A stretch of DNA of 64,000 nucleotides from Begonia masoniana. Taxonomy: Eukaryota; Streptophyta; Magnoliopsida; Cucurbitales; Begoniaceae. The DNA is taken from assembly GCA_022432975.1 (NCBI GenBank), contig CM039510.1:10800301-10864300 (forward strand), in the 5' to 3' direction. Below the pieces are notes generated by a model. The model ran no database searches. It saw only the letters and a program-made list of their open reading frames with translations, and had not been told where the DNA came from. Below, one piece after another: positions 34,361-44,630 of this stretch (within the stretch, counting starts at the first letter, position 1; each line of letters begins with the position of its first letter). Position numbers and translations under genes: made by a program.

Positions 34361-36947
34361 TGTAACACCCCTAAAACTGTACCTATTTTTCCCGTATAAA
34401 ATTTTCCTTTTTAAGCCTCTAAACCAATTAAAAACATTCTCGAAAACCTTTAAAGAAAATTCATTTATCATATAAAAACAGTTTACATAAAACCACTCAA
34501 CCTTCTATCATTCCTCAACTCATCAATTCATCACATCCTGACAATATCATTTCTTATCTACATCTCAATTATACAGTTCAACATCAAATCTCTTGACGCT
34601 CATACATCCTCCATAATCTCACTCAGAACGACTCGAGACATAAGTAAACAAAACACATTTTCCAAGAAAACGAACTGCATGGATCCATTTAAAAACCAAA
34701 CATTCCTCCTGTTTAAAAAGAAAGTCCCAAGCAGTTCCAGAAAGTTGTAAATTCAAAACAGTTTCGTTATCCATAGCAATTCAACAATATTTACCACAGC
34801 CTACACCTATCACTTACATATTTCTATCCAGAATAACCCAAACATCCTAATATGACAAACTATACATTTCATATCAAGTCCCCAAATCATATACCTACAT
34901 CCCCACGGGTCAATTATGCGTCGACTGCCCAGCACACTCCCACGGGCCATCTTTCTTCAACTGTTCATGCCTCGGGTGGAGGGATCTCATCCTCACCTGT
35001 GTAGAGGTCACCTACACCATAAAAATAAGTCGTGAGCTTAAGGCTCAGTAAGTCTACGTGAATGCAATGCATGCTATGCGTGCAGTTCATAAAACATGCT
35101 TCCTACCTTTTCGCTATTCATTTCATTTCATTTCATTACATAATGTCACCGTGGCCTCACTCTCGCTAGATAGGAGCGGCACATCCCGCGATTGGATAGC
35201 CCCTCGTATCTAACCGGGGGGAAAACATGCTCCCCAAGCAGCCATGTCTGAACCACCGCCACCTCCTTGACCAGATTACATTCATTCATACATTTACATT
35301 ATCCTTTTCCTTTTCATGAAAACATGCATAGAAATTCCTTTTTCGTGCTTTTCAGAAACATGATGCGTGAACATGTGCAATACTATAAACATAATCAAAG
35401 CAATAACAAACAGTGAACGTGCATACCATCAAGACGAATAGAAACATAACCTAATAAGAAATTAACCTAACTACCCAACCTATTCGCCCGACACTTACTA
35501 TAATCTCCAATTTCCTCGAACAACAAGAAATCTTATGGTGTAGGCCAATCGGCCAAACAAGTCACGAGAGACTTACCTGTCGTCCGTAGCACGCTGAGCT
35601 CCGTCTACGAGCGTTGTTTGTCTGAGGCAAAACACAACATTGACGTCAAAACTAATTTAATCTTCTAAACGTCCAAATTAACAAAGCCTTAACTAAAGCA
35701 ATTTCCTAAAGCTTTAATCCAACTAAAATCTAACTAAACGGCCACTAATTTGGGTTCGGTAAAAACCGACCCGTAACTCAAACGTGCATAACTTTTGCGT
35801 CGGTTATCGGAATCGAACGATTCCAGCGGCCACGTACTCCTCTAATAACCTATTTTAATATGCCAAAAGAAATTTAAAAACAAACGACCGGAGCTAGGTC
35901 AATTTATCAAAAACCCGAAACTGCCCTTAATCGAAAATTTCTCCCTTTCCAATTTTTCATCAAATTCTATCAATTCCCTCACCAATCAATCCCAATTAGC
36001 CTTAATTAGCCTAAATTAATCGAAAATACCGAATTACAATCAAAAACCCGAAGTGCCCTAAATCGGGAAAATTCCCCTTTTCGATTTTTTATCGATTCAC
36101 CTCCGATTCAACACCAATCAACTATCCTAACATCCAATTAGTATAATCCAAAGAGAATTTAAGGTTTTAAACCAGAAAACCCGAAATCCCCAATTCGGGA
36201 TTCACTGAAATCCGCTCAAATTGAGCAATCCACGGCCAATCAATAATAGCAGGCGCAAGGGTTGGCAAACCCACGCCGGAAGTGACCGAAAACGGCCGGC
36301 GATCGGAGCTCAATCGAGCTCGCCACCGCCAGCCCCAAACCGAGCTGAAAAAGAAGAAAACCGAGCCTACCTGATCGGTTCGTGCGCGGAGTCAGGCCGG
36401 AGACTGGTCGTCGCCGTCGTCTGGCCGGAGGGCGCCGGAAATCGCCGGTGGTTCTCGTCGATCGTCGCTCGCGTCGCCTCCCCTGTCTTCGGCGTCGGGC
36501 TCGGGCGAACGACAGAATGGTTCAAAACCATTCTGTCGTTTGTTTTTATTTATTTATTAATAATAATAATAATAATAATAATAATCCTAATATTCTATTT
36601 TATTGAACGTCACTACCTCTCGTGTTTTCAACCGTTTCGAATTTCTTATTTCGCCAATAAATCCAACTTATTATCTGGGTTCTATTAAAACTGTCCGTTC
36701 GCAAATCGGAAGTCGTTTACTATTTTTACTAAAATTATATTACGAGAAACGTAATTACCTGGAATATAGCGTTATTATTCCAAAAATTCTCGTAAATTCT
36801 TTAAAATTCCTATTAATTGTTAGGACCGTCTTGACGCTTTCTTTTCGTAAAACGGACCTGATTTGACATATTTACGAAAATGCCACTACAATATAATATA
36901 TCAATAAAATATATTAAATCAAAAATCCGTACAAGCCGGGTATTACA
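34361..36947 (-). repeat. 5' LTR of the gag-only element
   Basis: Near-identical partner of 28204-30789. It differs by a 10-bp insertion near 36439 and a TAA run shorter by 12 bp. The arms are at 35011 and 35533. Confidence 0.95.
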
Positions 36948-38020
36948 CCGCATGACGGGATCTTCCACACGTAACTATTGCATTCTTCTTACTAAGGGAT
37001 CGGGATTGATGCTTGTCCACATCTCTCTGTAACACTCCGGTTTTTCGGGTTTCCGCTCCAAGGGTATTTTTGTAAATAAGAAATGTAGGTCTGTTTTGTG
37101 AGCGGAAGATTTTACTAGGACCCTAGGAATTTATGAGAATTTTTAGAGGAATAAGTAAATTTTTAGAAATCCAAATTGATAGCTTAACGCCGAGTTTCGG
37201 TTTTCCGCTTATAGTGTTTTAAGTCGTAAAAGTAGTAAATTAGGTCCATTTTGTGAACGGAGAGTTTCGTTAGAACCCTAGGATTAAATTGAAATATTCG
37301 GAGGTTTAAGGAAAATTTTGGAAAGCCAAATCGATTGACGAAATAGAGAATTAAGAGGAAAATTCATGGAGGGGCAAACTTGTAATTTGTTAAGCCAATT
37401 TTTATAATTTACAAATACCCCTCCTCTTCATTTTCCTTCTCCAGATCGTGAACCCCTTTTTCCCTTTCTCCCTTGGCGAAATTTTCTCCCCCACGGCCAT
37501 TTCCTTCAACGATCGATCAACGCCTTCTCCTCTGGCGTTTTCTCTTCCGGTTTTCCTACTCCAATCGACGTTCTAGGTAAGCTCCCATCTTTAGGCAAGT
37601 TTTGTTTAGTTTTTAACGATGGATTTTCGGTTAGGGTTTGTTGTTTAAAGTAGAGATTTTTGGCTTTGTTGTAGATCGATAATGTTATCGTGTTTGTGGT
37701 TGTTATTGGAGCCTTTGAGATGGGTTTTGATAGTTAGGATGAAAGATTTATGAGTTGGAGGGTTTGTGGAGAAATTATAGTTAATTTTGGGTTGTTGGAG
37801 TTGAAGGAAAAGCCATTAATGGAGTTTGGTTGATGGTGAGCACTACATGTTCGATGAAATGCCTAAATGGAGAAAATAGAAGTTTAGGAGAAATTGCCTT
37901 AGATAGGAGTTTAGTTTAAGTTTGGAAATTGTTTATATAGGATCGATTTTAATGCTCCTATTTGTGAAATGCTTTAGGTGGAGACGACTTTTGGACGGTG
38001 CTCAGCTTGCTACGGACACC

Positions 38021-38581
38021 AGGTAAGTGGGTGCTAGTTTTCCGGCCCTTAAGGTCCTACATCGTGTCAACGTTAGGCTTTTGTTGTTTTGATGATGATT
38101 TTCTGATTGTGGGGTTTAATGAGTTGGGTAGCCTAGGATGTTAGTTATTGCTTGTTAGTTTCCTTGTGAGTAATGTATGCTCATGTACGTTGTGAATTGT
38201 TTGGTGATATGTTTTGATGATATGTTATACGTAGATTCCTCATGCATCATGTTTTCTCAAATGTCATAAGAAACGTTTCATGCATGAATGATGTAAAGGA
38301 AAAGTAATGATTAAGTGTGGGTTGGGACAGTATGGCCAGAACAACAAAACCAATGTCACTTCCATGCGATGGACTATGAATACGGCCGAAAGGACTATGT
38401 ACACGCACTTGGCCTACTCTCTGGCACATCCCCACCTTAATCCATGTCAACCAAAAGAAAAAGAATAAGAACAAGTAAATGAACATGTTTTATGAAAAGA
38501 ATCATGCACTCATGCATATGTAAAGTATAGTGCATCTCCTTACTAAGCAGTAGGCTTAATATTTATGTTGCATGATGTAGG
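38021..38581 (+). promoter_or_regulatory. Donor plus complementary arm pair, solo LTR at 37028
   Basis: Donor AGGTAAGT at 38021. Arm 1 CCTACATCGTGTCAA (38055-38069) pairs with arm 2 TTGCATGATGTAGG (38568-38581) over 12 bp as RNA. This pairing includes two G-U pairs, where the other families have Watson-Crick pairs. Confidence 0.6.
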
Positions 38582-39174
38582 TGACAGGTGTGAAGGTTAG
38601 AAATCTCTCGATGTCAAAGAATAGGTGGTCGACGGATGGTGCTCGTGGCGACGGGGTGTGTTTTGGTTTGGCTTGATGGTTCGATGGTGCGCCTCGAACT
38701 GTTTTGTGGCGAAGAGATGTGAGTTAGTTTTGTTGGTTAAAAAGATTATGGATTTTAAGGTGTATAGTTAGGTTTATTATTTAGAAAATTTATAGTGGAT
38801 GTAGGTTTGAAGTAGTGCTATTTGAATGATTTGATAATGTATGTCTTTGGTGATGTTTTAAGGAAATTTCATGTTTATGTTCGATGTTTGTTTTGAGGAT
38901 TTATTGGGTTTTATTTGATGATTTTAAGCATTTAGACGTGTAGGGATTGGCTCGGTTTTAGAGCGATCTACGCGGTTCGTTTTTCTTGGCTTCCTGAGAT
39001 TGTAGGTTATATTGGTGTTGTGTTTTGTTTAGGTAAAGGAAAATTTAAGTGAGAAGGGAGATGAGGTTGTCGTGTGTTTTGTACTGTGAATGTGAAATGC
39101 AGGGTGTGAGGAAATGAAGGAAGAAAGAAAGGGGGAGGAAAAAGCTGTGCTCTCTGGTGAAGTTCCAGAGAGCA

Positions 39175-39410
39175 TGGCGATTGATCGCCTCTTGCAGGTG
39201 ATCAATCGCCTCTCCCTGCCTGGAAATCGTAGGGAGGCGATTGCTGGTCGCCACTCTCTGGAGAAATCCAGAGAGCGTGGCGACTGATCGCCACAAACTG
39301 TAGCGGTCAGTTGCCACAGGCGATTTGCAACAGGCGACTGGTCGCCTGTTGCAATCGCCGAAGGGCGATCAGTCGCCCCCTTTTTGGGCGACTGATCGCC
39401 ATAGCATGTT
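39175..39410. repeat. GGCGA-TGATCGCC palindromic motif array in the solo LTR
   Basis: Repeated near-palindromes such as GGCGATTGATCGCC, GTGATCAATCGCC, GGCGACTGATCGCC, GGCGACTGGTCGCC and GGGCGATCAGTCGCC are packed into about 235 bp, 280-510 bp before the LTR 3' end. A CTCTGG...CCAGAG inverted pair also occurs twice. Confidence 0.88.
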
Positions 39411-41719
39411 TTCTTTTATTTTAAGTTTTACTTTAATTAGTTAATAGTTTTAATTGATTTAATTGTTTTAAGTTTTAATTGTATTAGTATTTGTTTTAAA
39501 TGAATGATTTTAAGGGATTTCAGTAATCCGAGACTTCGATTTAGTGGTTTAGAAGTCGAAACGTTACGGGTGATATAAAAAGAAAAAAATAAAAAGAAAA
39601 ATTTTACGCGAGCTATTTGAGGATTTAAGTTAAGATTATGTTATGGTCTTTCCATGGCGGCCCTGGCCGGGTCGGGGTCGTCACACTCTCACTCTTTGCT
39701 TTTTCAGCCTATTTGGTTTGCTCTTTGTTGCTGGTAGAATGATTTCATTACCCTCTATTATGGGCAACATCTGTTGCCCACTAACTAGATGAATGAATTG
39801 GGAGTACATCCTAATGTAAGTCTCGCGGTGATAGTACTCGTGCACGTAATCTTGCGGTGAGAGTCTCATGAAATGCAAACACGGAATTGCATGGACACAC
39901 ATAATTCTAGTGAGCTCCCACTTATAATCGTTGCACACACATCTATCCAAATCAACAACGTATTGTTCACGGCCATTGCTGACTTCAAATCGACCAGCAC
40001 CTGCGAAGACAACACTCCAATTTTGAGCTTCATGTTCTAACTATGCAAGCTTATTCTTTATTTGCGGGCACAAATGTTCGGTTGACTCAACCATTTTTTC
40101 ATATTTTTACACGATCCGAGAGATCAAACACTTTTTGATCATTTCAACCATGGTTATAATTGGTTTGTCCTTGACAGGTAATAGAAGGGCATTAAAAGAC
40201 TCACTCAAATTGTTCAAGCACATGTAACATTTGGGGATTGAATTGAATGCATGGGCTGCCCAATTTTTCGGGTTTAAGCGTCTCAAACTGTCATGAGCAG
40301 CCTTGTCAACCAAGAATAAATTTTTCATTTCTCTCTCAAATTTGGAAATTGTGGTCGCCCTAGATGCATTTCAAAGCCCATCCTTATGCAATTTCCACTG
40401 AAACTTTTTCTTAAAATTGGCATACAGATGTCTGCGACAGTAGCGGTATTCAGCTGACGGTAGTACCTCATTCACAGCAGGCAACAATTCCTAATATTTG
40501 AGTAAATGCGTCGTTAGAAATATTAAAAAGCAAATAAATGCACAATATATGATATTGACCAATTATAAATACACACAAAATATGATACCTTTTGAGGATT
40601 TGAAACAATTCTCTAGCCCCGTCCCAAATTAGTGTCTATGTCTGATTTTATTACGGTAAAAAACCACTTCTACGAGTCCTTACATTCTGCTTCCACTACT
40701 GAAATAACAACGAGATAAATGTTATAGTTACCACAATGCTAATGGCTGCGATTAATTGCCCTGCACACAACTCCTTCAGATGACAACCGTCAAAACAGAT
40801 AATTGATAAACCACTCTGAAGCAGACCTTGTTTGCATGCAGCCATACACGTACATTCTTTCAAATACACTTTTGCGTAGACCAAGGGTGTTGCTCGGATT
40901 TGATCTACGAATTTCTTCTTCGTACGACCACAATATCTTATATTGTTCATCACTCTTCCTTTCGTTAAGTCTTCAGGATTCACTTATTGCCTTATGAAAA
41001 AGACTTGGTGTAATTTTGAGATTAAAATCTTTCATAACAGTCTCAATAATAGAAGATACTTTCCTATGTTGGTTGACTTTTTAACCTATCTAAGTATTTA
41101 TTTGCAATCCATCTAGCCGAAACATGTCGACTTTCAATTTTTCGCGAACAAATGTGAATATCATTTAAACTTTTAATTTGAAACGTCAGCTTACATTGGA
41201 TCTTCGAAGCATGCATTCAATAGTTACATCCCTCATCACACACTATCGTCAAACGGTGATAATCACTCTTAACGAATTTCACCCCATATCCATTTTTAGT
41301 ACATATTCTACTATTTGGTTTTAATTGCATGTAAGAAACTATATTTTTTCCCAAATAAAGACCAATCACACAAACTTCACGTACTAGTTTGCTTTCACAC
41401 TCATCATTTTTTGAGTCACATAACAAACGAAGCTCTGATTCTATAGTTTTCGAGGTCGAATGAACCTCTATTTCCATATTACTGTCTTCGTGATTGAATG
41501 AACGAAGCTCACCATATATTAGTCTGGAGTACGAATCTCCCGCCGTGTTTGGATCACAAGTTGTTACGCCATAATCAAATGATCTACTCAAACTACAATC
41601 CGTCGACATCAACAAATTGTAGAGAATAATAGTCGCTGGAGAAGCGTATAGTTTCCTTAAGACCTAGAGGAGGAAATAAAGGGACAAGGAAGATTTTGAC
41701 GTAGCGCACAAAATAGTGG

Positions 41720-42153
41720 AACGTCGCAGGGACGAGATTGGGTAGTCGATTTCGACTAGAGGGTTAGGGTTTATAAGAGAAATTTGAACTCCTAGTGCGA
41801 TTGGGGAAAGATTAGGCAGCCAATCCTATTTATAGTATCTGGGAAAGGTCGCCCGATATCAAAGAACAATTGTCCGTTCATTAAGAGCAACAAAAGGGGT
41901 TCAGGCCTGAGTGCCCGTTATTTTTGAACGGGCGACTGTTCATTTTGAACCACAAAAATGGCTCTAGGCCAGTCGCCCATGGAAAAAGAACGGGCACTTG
42001 TTCATTTTTTAATTGAACGAGCTCCCGTTCTCGGACAACGGATGCCTGATTAGGGTTGGGTTGTTAATAATTGTTACGTCGAGGGCAACCCGTGTTCACG
42101 AAAAAACTTTAAGGTCCGTTTTGTGAATGCCGCCATACTTCAATAGTAAGAGT
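41720..42153 (-). repeat. Right terminal inverted repeat of the MULE
   Basis: Inverted partner of 25151-25590. The two arms have diverged visibly (many substitutions and small indels), which fits an old element. It lies upstream of the transposase start at 41615. Confidence 0.85.
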
Positions 42154-42159
42154 TATAAT

Positions 42160-43237
42160 TGTAGGATCTTGATTGTCTAAGGAGGGGGAACCTAATCCTT
42201 TTTAAGAATGCAAATTAGGTTTATCTTATCTTTTTTCTTTGTGTGCAATTACTAACAAACACATAAAATTAACAGTAAGAGAAAGAGATTGACACCGATA
42301 TTTTTACGTGGTTCGGCCAACTTTGCCTACGTCCACGCTTCAAGGTTCCCCCCTTGAAGATCCTTATCTTCTCCTCAACGAGATTTCTTGATCGAACTTC
42401 ACGGGCGTCGATCTACTGCCTTACAACTTTGGATTGAACTTCACGGGCGTCAATCCACTGTCTTCAAGTTTTTACAAGTTGAAAATAGTAGAGCACAAAA
42501 ACTACACTCTCTCGAAAGTTAAAATCTCAAGTTTAGATGTAGAGAGGTGTAAACAAAGATTGTCGTGTGAGCTTGTGAGAGTTGAGAGAAAATTGATCAA
42601 ATTGGCAAAAGTTCTTCTCTCGAGCTACTATTCTTCCTTTTATACTAGTGGCCGTAAATTGCTTCTCATTCGGACCACTCCTTGTTTCCCTACCAGAAAA
42701 TATGACCGTTGAAAAATCCGTACGTAGAAAACTAGTCGTTGTGGTCTGAAGTCGATATTAACCGCGGCGGAAGACTTATTGATTCCAGTAATGTTATCCA
42801 TTCGGAAGACTTCTTGATTCAGATGATGTTATCCTATCGGATGAAAATATCTTCGGTGGAAGTTTTCTTGATTCTGACTTCCTTATTGGTTTTGGTCGAC
42901 AATGATTTCGGTAGACGTCAGAGTTCGGTCGACTTGACTTGTTCGGTATTGATTTCGATAGACTCCAGAATCTGGTCGACTTGACTTGTTCGGTAGACTT
43001 CAGAATTTGGTCGACTTGACTTTGTTGCAGAGTCGTACTTGGTTTTGGTCGACATTGTCTTCGGTAGACATATCTGCCGGATGATTTTAAATTCCGCTTT
43101 GACAGCGGTCAATGTTCCTTTTGGCAGACGACTAGCGGTTGATGTTTAATTAGTTCCACCATCGGTCAATGTTCATTTTGGTAGACAACCTAAACGTCAG
43201 GTTGGCATTATGCATACACTATTCTTAACTGCCAACA
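42160..43237 (+). mobile_element. Copia-type LTR remnant, probably solo
   Basis: It starts TGTAGGATCTTGATTGTCTA and ends TTCTTAACTGCCAACA. It contains ACGTGGTTCGGCCAACTTTG and GCCTACGTCCACGCTTCAAG, a block common in plant copia LTRs. Between about 42720 and 43190, motifs such as GGTCGACTTGACTTGTTCGG are reiterated. No target duplication is evident. It begins six bases after the MULE inverted repeat. Confidence 0.55.
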
Positions 43238-44339
43238 CTTAATCAAAAACATTAGAAAACATAATATCTTTTTTAAAAAGGCATTCCCAATTAACTTTAA
43301 CTATTAATAATATTCATTTCTTACAATCATTTTATATTTATATATTTCACATTAATCACAATAATAAAAAACATAGTTAGACTTAAACACATTTTAAGTT
43401 AACAATAATTACCCTTTAAAATATTAGCAACAAGGAAAGTAATTTAATTTATGAGAAAAAATTACAAATTAAGTAAACTATTAAAATTAAAAATGCAAAG
43501 AAGATAATAATAAATATTATTACTTATTTTCTATATTACTCTAAATCAATTGATCATATAGTTTTATAAAATGATTTCTAAAATGTTTTACACAATTTGA
43601 AACAATCCAAATAAAATAAATCATTTAAGCTTAGATTAATTGTTTTTCTTAGCTGAGAACATAATTTCTGTTTTCTTTTGTATTGAATTTATCTCCCATG
43701 AATTTTTGGCATAATTATTAATATTAATATTATTTTTCAATTGAAAAGATAAAAGTGACGTGGCAGTCCAGTCGTGGCGCACAACTGGATAGCATGTGTA
43801 ATCTAAAATCTAAATTTACCCTCGCTCACTCAAAACTCTTTCTTTACTTATCAATCATGGGAATGTAGCCATCTATTATTATGTCATTGTTTACGTCATT
43901 AATTTCAGTCGTCAGTGAATATGTCATGGAACAAAACCACGTGGATCGTTATTTAACCCGTTTGCTTTTGTTACATTAATCTTCATTATTACTGTTTTGT
44001 CCTTATTTATTATTTATTAAATGACCGTTTTACCAATTAAAATTCATGTACGTTAAAGTTGGATTCAAAGTAGATATATCAGATGACATTGTACAAACAT
44101 AAAGTAAAAAAATTAATAAATGATGAAAAAAAAAGTAAAATTATAGTTACAAAAATTTAAATAAAAATAATAATTAAATATCCCTATGATAGGGATGACA
44201 AATGGGCCGTCACGGGACTTGACTTTACTTAAACTTGACTTTTTGACATAAAATTTTTCAACTTTTTAAAACTCTAAAAGAAAGCCTAGAGTCGTTTTCA
44301 AGCCTTTGAAGATAGTGGGAAATGTTCGTAAAAAAAAAT
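43238..44339. other. AT-rich spacer, no gene seen
   Basis: Very AT-rich sequence without recognisable coding potential or RNA gene on either strand. A moderately GC-richer patch at 43750-43800 (GTGACGTGGCAGTCCAGTCG) looks like ordinary promoter-type sequence but has no gene attached. Confidence 0.55.
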
Positions 44340-44369
44340 ATTGCTACCTTCTCTGGAATTGACTTCTAC

Positions 44370-44630
44370 TAAAATCGAACGACATAAAATCGGAAGACAG
44401 AAAATCAGAAGACATAAAATCGGAATACATAAAATCGGAAGACATAAATTCGGACGACATCAAGAATAGCGGTCAATAATTTGACCTTAACTCAAACTCT
44501 CTGGAATTGACTTATACTAAAATAGAAAGACATAAAATCGTAAGACATAAAATAGGAAGACATAAAATCGAAGGACATAAAATCGGAAGACATAAAATCG
44601 GAGGACATAAAATCGGAAGACATAAACACC
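44370..44630. repeat. Two-block minisatellite, about 15-bp unit GACATAAAATCGGAA
   Basis: Block 1 (44370-44460) and block 2 (44520-44630) each hold several copies of GACATAAAATCGGA(A/G) with point changes. Each block is preceded by the same CTCTGGAATTGACTT(C/A)TACTAAAAT string (44354, 44500). A larger unit was therefore duplicated after the short repeat expanded. Confidence 0.9.

Larger units (their letters stand above)
28204..36947 (-). mobile_element. Gag-only LTR retrotransposon (TR-GAG type), 8.7 kb, recent
   Basis: Two long LTRs (28204-30789, 2586 bp; 34361-36947, 2587 bp) flank a 3.57-kb interior. Flanking CCGCA at 28199-28203 and 36948-36952 is a perfect 5-bp target duplication. The interior has a Met-tRNA primer site and one gag ORF on the minus strand but no recognisable protease, RT, RNase H or integrase. 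I counted roughly 18 single-base differences between the LTRs, a 10-bp indel and a 12-bp microsatellite change, so the insertion is young. It must be mobilised by enzymes of a related chromovirus. Confidence 0.93.
37028..39685 (+). mobile_element. Solo LTR, gypsy type, 2658 bp
   Basis: It starts TGTAACACTCCGGTTTTTCG and ends GGGTCGGGGTCGTCACA. CTCTC at 37023-37027 and 39686-39690 is a perfect 5-bp target duplication, so this is one complete LTR with no interior, the product of LTR-LTR recombination. Plus orientation is shown by the CT-rich leader at 37430-37570, the donor-like TCTAGGTAAGC at 37572 and CCAGGTAAGTGG at 38019. It sits inside the MULE transposase gene. Confidence 0.93.
28053..41615 (-). 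pseudogene. MULE transposase (MuDR-like), decayed and split by two LTR insertions
   Basis: In order on the minus strand: an N-terminal region (from 41615) ending NSRICTKNGYGVKFVKSDYH and VCDEGC, then HASKIQCKLTFQIKSLNDIH and VSARWIANKYLDRLKS of the MuDR N-terminal domain. The catalytic-core start ICFDGCHLKELCAGQLIAAI is near 40800-40750. EAECKDS*KWFF is near 40670, CYMCLNNLSESFNALLLPVK near 40220, and the SWIM zinc finger CVCNDYKWELTRIMCVHAIP at 39940-39880 followed by YYHRETYIRMYSQFIHLVSG. A knuckle-like tail, TCGRSRHAVHNSPTYR, is read only when the insertions at 37023-39690 and 28199-36952 are skipped. Breaks: stops in place of Trp near 41217 and 40660, and frameshifts near 41080 and 40690. 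Confidence 0.87.
25151..42153 (-). mobile_element. Mutator-like element (MULE) with nested retroelements
   Basis: Long inverted repeats at both ends flank a MULE-type transposase (minus) and a second ORF (plus). Without the three later insertions (27103-27890, 28204-36947 and 37028-39685, each with one target duplication) the element would be about 4.8 kb. No convincing 8-11 bp target duplication was found; immediate flanks are GTACTTATC and TATAATTGT. The exact outer base of each repeat is uncertain by several bases. Confidence 0.75.
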
